From CBDBON01 sp965208395 (lineage in GTDB: Bacteria > Chloroflexota > Dehalococcoidia > Lucifugimonadales > CBDBON01): a stretch of DNA of 64,000 bases. Made by a program: the position numbers and the translations under genes. The DNA lies in the NCBI GenBank assembly GCA_965208395.1, contig CBDBON010000003.1, positions 992,001-1,056,000 on the forward strand, given 5' to 3'. The notes beneath the pieces are model-generated. The model did no database searches and had not been told where the DNA came from. It saw only the letters and a list, made by a program, of their open reading frames with translations. Of this stretch, positions 1-8,895 are shown piece after piece (the first letter of the stretch is position 1; every line of letters begins with the position of its first letter).

Positions 1-960
1 ATCGAGGAGGAGGGGTCGATCGCGATTCCGGCGCGCCTACTGACAGAATTCGTCAGCTCTCTCCCGCCGGAGCGCATCGACATAAGCTCCACTGCCCAGC
101 CCAAGGGCGTGTCGCTAGAGTGCGCCCGTTTCAGCGCTCAGATTAACGGGACGGAGGCCGCCGACTTTCCGCCGATCCCGACCGTCGAGTCCGGCTCCGT
201 CGTCCGCATAGACCCCCAGGTGTTCCGGGACGCTGTAACGCACGTGGCCTTTGCCGCCGCTACGGAAGACTCCCGTCCGGTGCTCACCGGCGTGAAGGTG
301 GAGATGAGCGGGGACGAATTCACGCTCGCGGCCGCGGACGGCTTCCGCCTCGCCGTCTACAAGGGGAGGCTGGCCGAGCCCACCTCCGAGGACATCAACT
401 TCATCATCCCGGCCCGTGCATTCCAAGAGGTCAACCGGCTCATCGGGGCGCAGACGACGCCGGTGGAGTTCACCGTGACCCCCGCGAAGAGCCAAGCGCT
501 CTTCCGTCTCGACAACGTGGAGGTCGTGTCACAGTTGATTCAGGGCACCTTCCCCAACTACGCGCAACTGATTCCGCAGAGCTATCAGACGCGTGTGATC
601 GTGGATCTGGGGCAGTTCCTCAGGGCTACGCGGACCGCGTCGATCTTCGCCAGGGACGGCAGCGGTATAGTCCGGATACAGGCGACGGGGGACGGAAACG
701 ACTCGGGGCGGCTCTCGATCTCATCGCGAGCCGAGGAGCTCGGGGAAAACAAGGGCGAGATAGACGCGACCGTCGAGGGCGATGAGTCCAAGATCGCGTT
801 CAACAGCAAGTACCTGTCCGACGTGCTCGACGTGCTGGGCGACGGTGAGGTGGCATTGGAGACCACTACCTCGTCCAGTCCGGGGGTGATCAGGCCCGTC
901 GCCAACGAGCCAGGGGTCGACTACATCCACGTAGTCATGCCGATGTTCGTCCAGTGGTGA
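1..960 (+). CDS. dnaN: DNA polymerase III sliding clamp (beta subunit), 5' end cut off
   Basis: The frame is open from the first base and ends in TGA at 958-960, giving 319 residues. The beta clamp is a dimeric ring that tethers DNA polymerase III to DNA. The family is usually 365-380 residues, so about 55 N-terminal residues lie left of the window. The visible part starts in domain I (IPARLLTEFVSSLPPERI), continues through domain II (PVLTGVKVEMSGDEFTLAAA, then DGFRLAVYKG) and ends in the clamp-typical C-terminus HVVMPMFVQW. dnaA or an origin, often next to dnaN, is not visible on this side; a phosphatase gene follows directly. The identification is firm from the order of conserved segments. 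Confidence 0.95.
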   Translation: MEEEGSIAIPARLLTEFVSSLPPERIDISSTAQPKGVSLECARFSAQINGTEAADFPPIPTVESGSVVRIDPQVFRDAVTHVAFAAATEDSRPVLTGVKVEMSGDEFTLAAADGFRLAVYKGRLAEPTSEDINFIIPARAFQEVNRLIGAQTTPVEFTVTPAKSQALFRLDNVEVVSQLIQGTFPNYAQLIPQSYQTRVIVDLGQFLRATRTASIFARDGSGIVRIQATGDGNDSGRLSISSRAEELGENKGEIDATVEGDESKIAFNSKYLSDVLDVLGDGEVALETTTSSSPGVIRPVANEPGVDYIHVVMPMFVQW

Positions 961-1006
961 GGTAGGCCAGGTTTCCAACAGCTTCCACGCGACGACGCTG
1001 ATCCTC

Positions 1007-1618
1007 GTGCGCCATGGACAGGCGCATCACGACGGCAGAGGATTCTACGGCCCCGACGCTCCCTTAAGCGAGCTGGGGCGGCGCCAGGCCGTCTCTGTCG
1101 CCGCCAGTCTCGGCTTCTCCCCCGCGTTCGACGCGCTCTACTCCAGCAACCTTCCCCGCGCCGTCGAGACTGCGGAAGCGGTCGCCGCGCAGCTGGGCCT
1201 GAAGATCATGGTAGACAGGAGGCTCGCCGAGTTCGACCTGGACACGAGCCCGTCGGCGTCGTTCGACGAGCGCCCCGACCTGCTGTCATGGCGTCCCGAC
1301 CATACCGCCGTCGACGGAGAGACTCTGGCACAGTTCGCCGCACGAGTGGCGGAGTTTCACGACGAGGCTGTAGATAGACATCCGGGACAGCGGATCGCCA
1401 TCATAAGTCACGCCGGCACGATCGACGAGGCGATCCGGTGGTCGCTCGGCATCGATCCGGGCCTCCCGTTGCAGTGCGGGTTCGAAGCCAAGAACGCCTC
1501 GATCACAGAGATCGAGTTCTGGCCCCGCGGTCGCGTCGAGGGCGGAGCGCCCCGCTACGCCGTACTGAAGAGGATAGGCGACGTCGAACATCTCGGCGAG
1601 TTGGCCACCGAGTACTAG
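1007..1618 (+). CDS. Histidine phosphatase (phosphoglycerate mutase-like) family protein
   Basis: The RHG motif at the N-terminus (VRHGQAHH) carries the phospho-accepting histidine. PLSELGRRQA, YSSNLPRAVETAEAV and the second histidine in IISHAGTIDEAI complete the branch-1 histidine phosphatase pattern. Such proteins remove phosphate from small molecules or proteins; the substrate cannot be told. The start is odd. The expected first strand (TLILVRHG) is encoded upstream, but between the in-frame stop at 932-934 and the GTG at 1007 there is no ATG, GTG or TTG, only CTG at 998. The real start may be CTG 998, or the GTG at 1007 may begin right at the motif. A GAGG at 959-962 is too far away to decide. 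It lies 46 bp after dnaN and is probably cotranscribed. Confidence 0.85.
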   Translation: MRHGQAHHDGRGFYGPDAPLSELGRRQAVSVAASLGFSPAFDALYSSNLPRAVETAEAVAAQLGLKIMVDRRLAEFDLDTSPSASFDERPDLLSWRPDHTAVDGETLAQFAARVAEFHDEAVDRHPGQRIAIISHAGTIDEAIRWSLGIDPGLPLQCGFEAKNASITEIEFWPRGRVEGGAPRYAVLKRIGDVEHLGELATEY

Positions 1619-1632
1619 AAGAGCATCTTCTA
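1616..1632 (+). terminator. Short stem-loop at the end of the phosphatase gene
   Basis: TAGAAGA and TCTTCTA form a perfect 7-bp inverted repeat around GCA, overlapping the stop codon. There is no clear T tract after it, so it may only protect the 3' end or be a weak terminator. Confidence 0.3.
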
Positions 1633-1663
1633 TCGGCAGTCCGCTATGTCATCTTCGATAGGG

Positions 1664-1692
1664 TTGACTAGTACGCTCGTGGGGTGTATTAG
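1664..1692 (+). promoter_or_regulatory. Sigma-70-type promoter of the first importer operon
   Basis: TTGACT (1664-1669), a 17-nt spacer and TATTAG (1687-1692). Transcription would start near 1699, giving a leader of about 150 nt before the binding-protein gene. I see no riboswitch-like structure in that leader. Confidence 0.6.
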
Positions 1693-1851
1693 TTAGGCAG
1701 GTACCAGCTATAGTCCATCGCTATAAGCCGTGATCGTATCCCTTTGTTGCGATTATCGTAACGCCCTGTACCTCCGCGCAGCCAGCGCAGGAAGCCTCCA
1801 CCCTAAATGGAGAGACCCATCGGATTCACCCCAACATAAGGAGAGTTGACA

Positions 1852-3609
1852 TTGAACACGACTCAGAAGATAGCTATCGCAATACTGACTCTTGGGATGT
1901 TGACGCTCCTGAGCTGCGGAGGCGCCGACGAGGCGGCCCAGCCGGCTGCGGCGCCTACAGTCGCGCCGGCACCACAGCCCCCGGCACCGGCGGCCCCTAC
2001 AGCCGTGCCCTTCATAGCTGCGCCCGCAGCTACCGCCGCGCCGGCGGCGACGGCGATCCCACCAACGGCAGTTCCAGCTACGATCCGGGTCGAGCCGACG
2101 GGACCGATGCAGGGTGGCATTATCCGATGGATGCCACAAGCCTCCACGCCAAATCTGGATGCGAACCACGGCGCCCGAACGACCTCACAGATAGTCGCAC
2201 ACTTCACGGACTATCCCTTCAACTGGACCCAGAACCTGCAGTCGAAAGAGCAGATGGTGGACACCTGGTCATGGGACAGCGACACCACGACTTTCACCTT
2301 TACGCTCAGGAGCGGCATGAGCTTCCACGATGGCACGTCCGTGACCAGCGAGGACGTAATGGCCTCCATCGAGCGATGGCGTCACTCGCTGTCTGCGTCG
2401 ATGCCAAAGAGAATGTGGGACCTGTCGGGCGAGCCGACGATGTCAAAGACGGACGAATTGACCTTCGAGCTGAGGCTGAATAAGCCCTTCGCTCTATGGG
2501 TCTCCTACTGGGCCGGCAATCCCACCTACGTGATGCCCAAGGGAGTAGCCGAAGGCCTGGAAGAGCAGGACATCAACACCGATTACAACGCTTCCGGCCC
2601 CTTCAAGTTCGTGGAGTGGTTCCCGGGCAACATAGTGATCCTGGATCGATACGCGGGCTACAACACGAGAAGCGATCCAAAGGACGGGGCTGTGGGAGCC
2701 CGGATTGTCCATGTCGACCGTCTCGAATACATCGAGGTGCCCGACCCGGCCACACGCGTGGCCGCGCTGCGGACTGGACAGGGAGACTTCTCCGAGGCGA
2801 TTCCCAACGACTTCTTCGAGACTTTGCGCGATGACTCCAACGTGAGGGCGGAGCTCATCCCAGGTTGGGCAATACCCTTCCTGGCCACCAACAAGCTCTA
2901 TCCGCCACTCAACAACCCGAAGTCGAGGCTCGCGCTGGTCGCCGCCACAGACCCGGAGAAGTACTTGAGGGCCGCATACGGTTCTCCAGAGATGTGGACC
3001 AAGTGTCCGGACCTGTTCATGTGCAATGGCTCTTGGCCCAGCAGTGTCGGTGACGAGGTCTACAGTGCGCCCGTGGACATGGAGAAGGCCAGACGCCTGT
3101 GGAACGAGGCAGTGGAGGAGAGCGGGTTTACAGGAAAGATCGTCCTGCTGACCAACACGGACTTTGCCGACTTCTACGCCGCAGCGCTGATCACAAGGGA
3201 CATCCTGGAGCAGCTGGGGGCCGAGGTGGAGTTCGTGGTCACGGACTGGGCCGGCGTCATATCGCGGAAGGTCGGCAACCTGCACAAAGATCCGTCTGAG
3301 GGGGGATGGCACTTCTACCAGAGCTGGGGTGAGGCCTGGGACCCGATCCAGGACTCACGGCTGGGCACGACTTGGAACGGGGGCTGGCCAAACGAGGAGG
3401 CTCAGGGACTGATCGAGCGGTTCGCCTTCTCCAAGTCGCAGGAGGAGGCCCAGGACATCGTCGACGAGCTCCAGCGGATCTTCTGGTACGAAGACCCGGC
3501 CGTCATACCGTACGGGACGTTCAGCTATCTGGTGGGAATGCACCGAGACGTCCAGGGCTATACTCCCCATAAGCGTATGATGCTGGACGGCGTGTGGCTG
3601 GACAGGTAG
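1852..3609 (+). CDS. ABC transporter solute-binding lipoprotein, family 5 (peptide/oligopeptide type)
   Basis: The 585-residue product has a signal peptide ending in lipobox LLSC (Cys22), an Ala/Pro/Thr linker to about residue 80, then the family-5 binding fold. Typical segments are TFTLRSGMSFHDGTSVTSED and, further on, NASGPFKFVEW. Such lipoproteins capture peptides or other small solutes outside the membrane and deliver them to DppB/DppC-type permeases. AAGGAG at 1838-1843 sits 8 nt before TTG 1852 but only 2 nt before TTG 1846, so 1852 is the preferred start. The gene opens an operon with an amidase and two permeases, which suggests a peptide or amide substrate; the exact ligand is unknown. 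Confidence 0.9.
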   Translation: MNTTQKIAIAILTLGMLTLLSCGGADEAAQPAAAPTVAPAPQPPAPAAPTAVPFIAAPAATAAPAATAIPPTAVPATIRVEPTGPMQGGIIRWMPQASTPNLDANHGARTTSQIVAHFTDYPFNWTQNLQSKEQMVDTWSWDSDTTTFTFTLRSGMSFHDGTSVTSEDVMASIERWRHSLSASMPKRMWDLSGEPTMSKTDELTFELRLNKPFALWVSYWAGNPTYVMPKGVAEGLEEQDINTDYNASGPFKFVEWFPGNIVILDRYAGYNTRSDPKDGAVGARIVHVDRLEYIEVPDPATRVAALRTGQGDFSEAIPNDFFETLRDDSNVRAELIPGWAIPFLATNKLYPPLNNPKSRLALVAATDPEKYLRAAYGSPEMWTKCPDLFMCNGSWPSSVGDEVYSAPVDMEKARRLWNEAVEESGFTGKIVLLTNTDFADFYAAALITRDILEQLGAEVEFVVTDWAGVISRKVGNLHKDPSEGGWHFYQSWGEAWDPIQDSRLGTTWNGGWPNEEAQGLIERFAFSKSQEEAQDIVDELQRIFWYEDPAVIPYGTFSYLVGMHRDVQGYTPHKRMMLDGVWLDR

Positions 3610-3681
3610 GTCTTACCTGGCATCCAATATGCTCACAGGAGAGTGGCCCGATCCGGCCGCTCCAGTACGAATGCGCCCGCT

Positions 3682-3876
3682 ATGGCCGATCTCACTAGGG
3701 CTGAAATAGAGGCTCTGGCCCACGCAGTTGGCCTGGAGATAGAGGAGCCGTATCTGACGGCGGTCTCTTACCAGTTGAACGCGATCCTAGAGGCCATAGA
3801 CCGGATACCCGATTCCGGCCTTGACGATGTAGAGCCCCTTCCCATCATGTTGCCGCCGCAAGACCGCCGAAGATGA
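3682..3876 (+). CDS. Small AtzG/GatC-like amidase partner
   Basis: A 64-residue protein starting MADLTRAEIEALAHAVGLEI and ending with the acidic/Pro stretch DDVEPLPIMLPP. This layout, a helical pair followed by an extended tail directly before an amidase, matches the small GatC/AtzG subunits that wrap around and stabilise amidase partners. The stop overlaps the amidase start as ATGA (3873-3876), indicating translational coupling. An upstream in-frame GTG at 3643 would add 13 unconserved residues, and the AGGAG beside it is too close (1 nt), so ATG 3682 is preferred although no SD precedes it. The family call rests on size, position and pattern. Confidence 0.65.
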   Translation: MADLTRAEIEALAHAVGLEIEEPYLTAVSYQLNAILEAIDRIPDSGLDDVEPLPIMLPPQDRRR

Positions 3877-5306
3877 GACCAAGCGATATCCCGTTCTTGT
3901 CGGCGGCCGAGCTGGGCCGGAGAATCAGGCGCAGAGAGGTCTCACCCGTGGAGGCCACTCAAGCCTATCTGGACAGGATAGACAGCCACGATACACAGCT
4001 ACGCTCCTACATCACCGTCTCTGCCGAGAAGGCCCTGCTCAGGGCACGCGAGATGCAGTTGGAGATTCTCAGAGGAGACGACCGGGGCCCGCTGCACGGC
4101 GTGCCTGTAGCGATCAAGGACCAGTGTCACGTGAGCGGCTGGCCCACCACCTGCGGCTCGAAGATACTGAGAGGCCATGTAGCCGATTACGACTCTACCG
4201 TTGCGGCCAATCTCCGGGAAGCAGGAACCATACTCCTGGGCAAGCTGAACATGACGGAATTTGCTTCCGGAGAGACCTTCAACTTCCCTTACGGAACGCC
4301 TCGGAATCCGTGGGACTTAACCCGCAGTCCCGGCGCCTCAAGCGGCGGCTCGGGAGCTGCCACCGCAGCCTTCCTCTGTGCCGCATCCCTAGGAGAGGAC
4401 ACCGGCGGGTCTATCCGCAACCCCGCAGCGTACAGCGGGGTGGTGGGGCTGAGGCCAACCTGGGGGAGGGTCAGCCGCCACGGTGTTATTGGCGGGTGCT
4501 GGTCGATGGACACCATCGGGCCCTTGACCAGGGTGGTGGAGGACTGTGCCCTGATGTTCCAGGCGATCGCCGGACACGACCCCAATGACCCATACACTCA
4601 CGAAGAGCAAGTGCCCGACTACTCTCGCGGCCTGGACGGAGACATCTCAGGTTTGAAGATAGGGCTGGTCAAAGAGCTGATAGATCCAGAGATGGTGGAC
4701 TTGGAGGTGAGGGAAACCGTACGAGATGCGGTGACGGCGCTGCAGGAGCTGGGCGCGAGCATCGAGGAGGTCTCGATTCCGATGCTCCAGCATGCCGCCG
4801 CCATCGCACAGACCATCTCCGGCGCGGAGTCGGCTTTCATGCGCCGGGAGCTCATCCGGACGCGGCTGACCGAGATGGACTACCTAGGAACGATCAGGAC
4901 GCTGACCGGCAGTCTGATCCCGGCACAGGTGTACCACAAGGCGCTGCGGCTGAGAGAGGTTGTGCGGGGACAGATGCTGGAGGCCATGGAGCGCTTCGAT
5001 ATCCTAGTGTGTCCCTCCGCACCGACTGAAGCGCCGGAGATACCGGCAAGCCCGAACATCGTAAAGAGCAAGGATGAGGTGCTGGACAACATATGGGGCC
5101 GCAGCCGCGTCAACGCTCCGGCCAGCCTGACCGGCCAACCGGCCCTCTCCGTCCCATGCGGCTTCACCTCAAACCACCTTCCGGTAGGTCTCCAGATCGC
5201 AGGAAGGCCGTTGGATGAGATGACCGTCCTGAACGTGGGCCATGCCTACGAGCAGGCAACTCCCTGGCGTAGGGAACGGCCGCCGTTCGGCGACAAAGAG
5301 GATTGA
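3873..5306 (+). CDS. Amidase signature family hydrolase (GatA/AtzF-like)
   Basis: A 477-residue amidase-signature enzyme. The Ser-cisSer-Lys triad is visible: Lys82 in VAIKD, Ser156 in GASSGGSG and Ser180 in DTGGSIRNPA. These enzymes hydrolyse C-N amide bonds in the cytoplasm. A role in tRNA amidation is unlikely because no gatB is present and the gene sits between a binding protein and permeases of a peptide-type importer. I infer that it cleaves an imported amide or short peptide, together with the small subunit encoded just upstream (4-nt overlap). The substrate is unknown; carboxybiuret- or allophanate-type relatives exist in the family. Confidence 0.88.
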   Translation: MRPSDIPFLSAAELGRRIRRREVSPVEATQAYLDRIDSHDTQLRSYITVSAEKALLRAREMQLEILRGDDRGPLHGVPVAIKDQCHVSGWPTTCGSKILRGHVADYDSTVAANLREAGTILLGKLNMTEFASGETFNFPYGTPRNPWDLTRSPGASSGGSGAATAAFLCAASLGEDTGGSIRNPAAYSGVVGLRPTWGRVSRHGVIGGCWSMDTIGPLTRVVEDCALMFQAIAGHDPNDPYTHEEQVPDYSRGLDGDISGLKIGLVKELIDPEMVDLEVRETVRDAVTALQELGASIEEVSIPMLQHAAAIAQTISGAESAFMRRELIRTRLTEMDYLGTIRTLTGSLIPAQVYHKALRLREVVRGQMLEAMERFDILVCPSAPTEAPEIPASPNIVKSKDEVLDNIWGRSRVNAPASLTGQPALSVPCGFTSNHLPVGLQIAGRPLDEMTVLNVGHAYEQATPWRRERPPFGDKED

Positions 5307-5309
5307 CGG

Positions 5310-6254
5310 GTGGGACGGTATCTTGTACAGCGTCTGCTGACGACGATCCCCGTACTGCTCATCGTCTCGGTCCTCATCTTCTCCCTCATTCACGTGGCTC
5401 CCGGAGACCCGGCCTCCTTCATGGCCGGAGACGAGGCGCGACCCGAACAGATCGAACGGATCAGGCAGAAGCTCGGTCTCGATGAGCCACTCTACAAGCA
5501 GCTTGGCCTCTACTACATCGATATCTTTCGGGGAGACCTAGGGGAGTCGGTCTTTACCAAGTTCGACGTTACCGAGCTGATACTCCAGCGCCTCGAGCCC
5601 ACCGTCTCCATCGCCATGTTCGCGATGCTACTGGCCATACTCATATCCATTCCTTCGGGTGTGCTGGCGGCGTGGAAGGCCAATAGTTTGGTAGATCGGG
5701 CGGTGATGGTCTTTGCTGTGTTCGGATTCGCCATACCAGTGTTCTGGCTTGGGTTCAACATGATCTGGCTCTTCGCAGTCAAGTTGAACTGGTTCCCGGT
5801 ACTCGGATACCGCCCCGTCAGCGATGGGGTGTTGCCCTGGCTCAGGTCGATGACGCTGCCTGCGGCAACCGTGGGCATCATCGTCGCGGCCCTCATCGCC
5901 CGCATGACCCGATCCGCGATGCTGGAGGTACTGCGAGAGGACTACATTCGCACCGCGAGAGCCAAGGGGCTGGGAGAGTTCGCGGTGCTGTTCCGTCATG
6001 CCCTCAGGAACGCTTCCATTCCCATAGTGACCGTTGTTGGCCTCAGCATGGCCGGTCTCGTCTCCGGCCTCGTCATCACGGAGGCGGTGTTCGCAATTCC
6101 CGGGATGGGTCGACTGATCGTAGACGGCGTGACCAGGCGTGACTACCCGATCATCCAAGGAACGGTTCTGGTGATTACCGTCTTCTACGTGCTGATCAAT
6201 CTCGCGGTGGATATTGGATACGGATGGCTCGATCCAAAGATTCGGTACCAGTGA
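5310..6254 (+). CDS. dppB: ABC importer permease, DppB/OppB type
   Basis: 314 residues beginning MGRYLVQRLLTTIPVLLIVS, the usual DppB first membrane helix, with about six membrane segments. The cytoplasmic coupling segment EDYIRTARAKGLGE, the site that contacts the ATPase, is intact at about residue 210. It ends YGWLDPKIRYQ. Start GTG 5310 is 3 nt after the amidase stop. It should form a heterodimeric channel with the next gene product. No ATPase gene occurs in this operon. Confidence 0.92.
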   Translation: MGRYLVQRLLTTIPVLLIVSVLIFSLIHVAPGDPASFMAGDEARPEQIERIRQKLGLDEPLYKQLGLYYIDIFRGDLGESVFTKFDVTELILQRLEPTVSIAMFAMLLAILISIPSGVLAAWKANSLVDRAVMVFAVFGFAIPVFWLGFNMIWLFAVKLNWFPVLGYRPVSDGVLPWLRSMTLPAATVGIIVAALIARMTRSAMLEVLREDYIRTARAKGLGEFAVLFRHALRNASIPIVTVVGLSMAGLVSGLVITEAVFAIPGMGRLIVDGVTRRDYPIIQGTVLVITVFYVLINLAVDIGYGWLDPKIRYQ

Positions 6255-7150
6255 AGCCGGCACAGGAGAGGGCCGGGCGACGCTCCCTGACTGGTGCGGC
6301 ACATCTTAGAAGTCGATTAACGGACGTGCTGCGGGACCTACTCAGCAACCCGAACATGGCCATCGGGTTTTTTATTCTGGTTGCAGCCTCCATCGTCGCC
6401 ATATTCGCACCGGTGATCGCAAGCAGGGACCCGCTGGATCTGGACCCGTATGCCAGGCTCCTGAGCCCCTCCACAGAGTTCTACTTCGGCACGGACCAGC
6501 TGGGGCGGGACACCTTTTCCCGCACTCTGCATGGGGCTCGTCTCTCACTGAGGGTGGGACTCTTCGTAGCCGCCCTCACCATGAGCTTCGGAACAGTAAT
6601 AGGGTTGGTCACTGGCTACTACAGGACAGTGGACAACATCGTAATGAGGTTTATGGACTCCCTCATGGCGGTGCCTTCGTTCCTGCTGGCTATCGCCTTG
6701 GTGGCTATCCTCGGCGCCAGCCTCGCAAACGTTGTTATCGCCCTCACCGTGGTGGAGACTCCACGGGTCGTACGCCTCACCCGAGGCTCGGTACTGAGCT
6801 TACGGGAACGAGACTTCGTGCAGGGCGCAGAGGCCGTCGGGGCCAACGGTCCCCGCATACTAGCCTTCCACATCTTCCCCAACGTGGCTGCTCCATTGCT
6901 GGTACAGGGGACCTACGTCTTCGCGCTGGCGATCCTGGTGGAGGCCGGTCTCAGCTTCCTGGGCGCAGGTGTCCCGCCCTATATACCGAGCTGGGGCAAC
7001 ATGATGGGAGAGGCGAAGACCTACATCCACCTGGCGGCCTGGCTGGCATTCTTCCCGGGCCTGTTCCTGTCCCTCACTGTCCTGGGGGCCAATCTCGTCG
7101 GAGACGGCCTGCGCGACAAGCTCGATCCAAGACTGCGGCACACTCTGTAG
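6224..7150 (+). CDS. dppC: ABC importer permease, DppC/OppC type
   Basis: 308 residues with the DppC N-terminal cytoplasmic extension, a first helix near residues 46-68, the periplasmic FGTDQLGRDTFSRTLHGAR motif and the coupling segment RERDFVQGAEAVGAN. It ends GLRDKLDPRLRHTL. The start ATG 6224 lies 31 nt inside the end of the DppB gene, so the two are translated together. It is the partner of the preceding permease. Confidence 0.92.
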   Translation: MARSKDSVPVKPAQERAGRRSLTGAAHLRSRLTDVLRDLLSNPNMAIGFFILVAASIVAIFAPVIASRDPLDLDPYARLLSPSTEFYFGTDQLGRDTFSRTLHGARLSLRVGLFVAALTMSFGTVIGLVTGYYRTVDNIVMRFMDSLMAVPSFLLAIALVAILGASLANVVIALTVVETPRVVRLTRGSVLSLRERDFVQGAEAVGANGPRILAFHIFPNVAAPLLVQGTYVFALAILVEAGLSFLGAGVPPYIPSWGNMMGEAKTYIHLAAWLAFFPGLFLSLTVLGANLVGDGLRDKLDPRLRHTL

Positions 7151-7161
7151 GCCCGGTTTCG

Positions 7162-7293
7162 GTGGGGTTGTGGCTGAGGAACGCGGCTGCAGGCTCGATC
7201 GACACGGAGCTCATGAGGGAGATAGTCCGCTACAATGGGGGCGACTGCAAGATGATGATGGAGATCGTGCGGTATCTCAGGACCCACCATTAG
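7162..7293 (+). CDS. Possible small protein (43 residues), unassigned
   Basis: An open frame from GTG 7162 (or TTG 7168, ATG 7213) to TAG 7291-7293 lies between the permease and the FAD oxidoreductase genes. Its C-terminal half repeats itself: REIVRY, then after ten residues MEIVRY, ending LRTHH. The repeated amphipathic pattern looks more protein-like than chance. There is no strong SD, so it may instead be a gene remnant or noncoding spacer. I do not recognise a family. Confidence 0.25.
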   Translation: MGLWLRNAAAGSIDTELMREIVRYNGGDCKMMMEIVRYLRTHH

Positions 7294-7320
7294 GGCCGCA
7301 TCGGACCGGAAGGGGGCAAG

Positions 7321-8508
7321 ATGACTGGACGAGGGAGCCTTCCGAAGACCGCGGACGCCGTGGTCATTGGAGGTGGCGTCTATGGTTGCAGCGTTGCCTA
7401 TAACCTCGTGCGGCTGGGCGCCGGCGGGGTGGTGCTGCTGGAACGCGGCGAGATCGGCTCGGGCGGCACGGCGAAGTCGTGCGCGATCGTCCGCACCCAC
7501 TACTCTATCCACGCCAACATGCTGCACGCGGTGGAGAGCCTGAAGATATTCGAGAGCTTCCCGGATGCCGTCGGCGGCGAGGCCGGATGGCGGCGGACCG
7601 GCTACATCGTGCTCGGACCCGAGGAGCACCGCGACCCGATGGAGACCGTCTTCCGGTGCCAGAACGCGCTGGGAATCGACACGGCGACCCTCACCCCTGA
7701 GGAGGCGCGGCGTATACATCCACTGCTGACCCTGGACGACGTCGACGTGATCGGCTACGACACGCAGGCCGGGTACTGCGACCCACACCTGACCACGACT
7801 TCGTACGCCGCACGGGCAAGGGAGCTGGGCGCGGCGGTGATGCCGGACACGCCCGTGACCGGCCTGGAGTCGGACGCGGGCTTGATGCGCGTGGCGACTC
7901 CAGGCGGCGTGATCGAGACGCCTGCGATCGTGCTCGCGGCAGGCCCCTGGACCAACGGGCTGACGGCGGGACTGGGAGTGCGGCTCCCGTACGAGGTCAG
8001 CCGCCACAAGGTCGTCACTCTGAGGGGCGCCGCCGCCTATAGCTCGGACTGGCCGGTGGTCAAAGACCTGACGACGGAGGACAAGATCTACTTCCGGTCG
8101 GAGGGCGACTCGATGCTGCTGGGCACCGGAGACCACGGAGACCCGGTCGACGACCCAGACTCGCTCGACGACCTGGTCGACGAGGAGCACCTCGCCCGCG
8201 TCGCCCGGCTGATGGCCAACCGGATGCCCGACTTCGCCGATGCGGACTTCACCGCGGGATGGACGGGCCCCTACGACATCACGCCCGACTGGAACCCGGT
8301 CGTCGGAGCTGTCCCCGGAGTCGACGGCCTGTACGCGGCGGTCGGTTTCAGCGGTCACGGCTTCAAGCTCGCCCCCACCATCGGGGAGGCGCTGGCCCAG
8401 CTTGTGCTGGGAATCGAGCCGCGCGTGTCTGTCGAGGAGTACTCGCTCACGCGCTTCACGGCCGGCAAGACTCTGGAAGGGGCCTACGGTATAGGCTCGA
8501 TCGCATAG
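7321..8508 (+). CDS. FAD-dependent oxidoreductase, DAO / sarcosine oxidase-like
   Basis: 395 residues with an N-terminal Rossmann FAD site (AVVIGGGVYGCSVAYNLVRL) ending in the acidic LLERGEIGSGGT segment. The DAO-family C-terminal region GPYDITPDWNPVVG and the closing GFSGHGFKLAPTIGE motif both contact FAD. The family oxidises N-methyl or amino groups of glycine derivatives and D-amino acids. The substrate here is unknown, but its place downstream of an amide importer and amidase suggests an amine product of that uptake. GGAAGGGGG before ATG 7321 supports the start. Confidence 0.9.
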   Translation: MTGRGSLPKTADAVVIGGGVYGCSVAYNLVRLGAGGVVLLERGEIGSGGTAKSCAIVRTHYSIHANMLHAVESLKIFESFPDAVGGEAGWRRTGYIVLGPEEHRDPMETVFRCQNALGIDTATLTPEEARRIHPLLTLDDVDVIGYDTQAGYCDPHLTTTSYAARARELGAAVMPDTPVTGLESDAGLMRVATPGGVIETPAIVLAAGPWTNGLTAGLGVRLPYEVSRHKVVTLRGAAAYSSDWPVVKDLTTEDKIYFRSEGDSMLLGTGDHGDPVDDPDSLDDLVDEEHLARVARLMANRMPDFADADFTAGWTGPYDITPDWNPVVGAVPGVDGLYAAVGFSGHGFKLAPTIGEALAQLVLGIEPRVSVEEYSLTRFTAGKTLEGAYGIGSIA

Positions 8509-8581
8509 GCCGTTCCTTGACAGCCCGGATGGCGGCGGTTAGTCTGGCCTGCGTCTACGACGGCTGTATGGGAGGGCCGCG

Positions 8582-8827
8582 ATGGTGGCGGAGAGAATCA
8601 ATCCGGGCGTCAAGTTCGTGCTGGACAACATCGAGACTGTGGTCGCATCCGAGGGGGGCTCCCTGGAGTATCTCGACCTTCGTGACGGCATGCTGTCCGT
8701 TCGCTACCACAAGGGGCGGAACGACGACTGTCCCGAGTGCGTGCCTGACCACCAGCTAGTAAGGATGATGATGGAGCGGTCGCTGAGCGCCCACGCCCCG
8801 GAGGTCAGGGAGATCGTCCTGCTTTAG
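8582..8827 (+). CDS. NifU C-terminal-like (Nfu) protein, 81 residues
   Basis: The short protein matches the Nfu domain: an N-terminal helix, EGGSLEYLDLRDGMLSVRY strands, a CPEC (CxxC) cluster site where Nfu proteins bind a 4Fe-4S cluster between two subunits, and the closing HAPEVREIVLL strand. Nfu proteins carry Fe-S clusters to target enzymes. The loop GRNDDCPEC is longer than the usual G-x-C-x-x-C, so the function may differ. GGGAGGG at 8569-8575 supports ATG 8582. It lies 73 bp after the FAD oxidoreductase gene. Confidence 0.72.
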   Translation: MVAERINPGVKFVLDNIETVVASEGGSLEYLDLRDGMLSVRYHKGRNDDCPECVPDHQLVRMMMERSLSAHAPEVREIVLL

Positions 8828-8895
8828 CGCGGCTCTGCCTCTCGCTGCTACCCCTGCATCCTCACCAAGACTGTACAGGTGCACCCCCATCCTAA

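Noticed and set aside
1..960. Possible replication origin next to dnaN
   Set aside because: No dnaA, no DnaA-box cluster and no AT-rich unwinding region are visible in the window.
7021..8358. 445-codon minus-strand frame
   Set aside because: Antisense to the FAD oxidoreductase gene, low-complexity Arg/Val/Asp-rich product without motifs.
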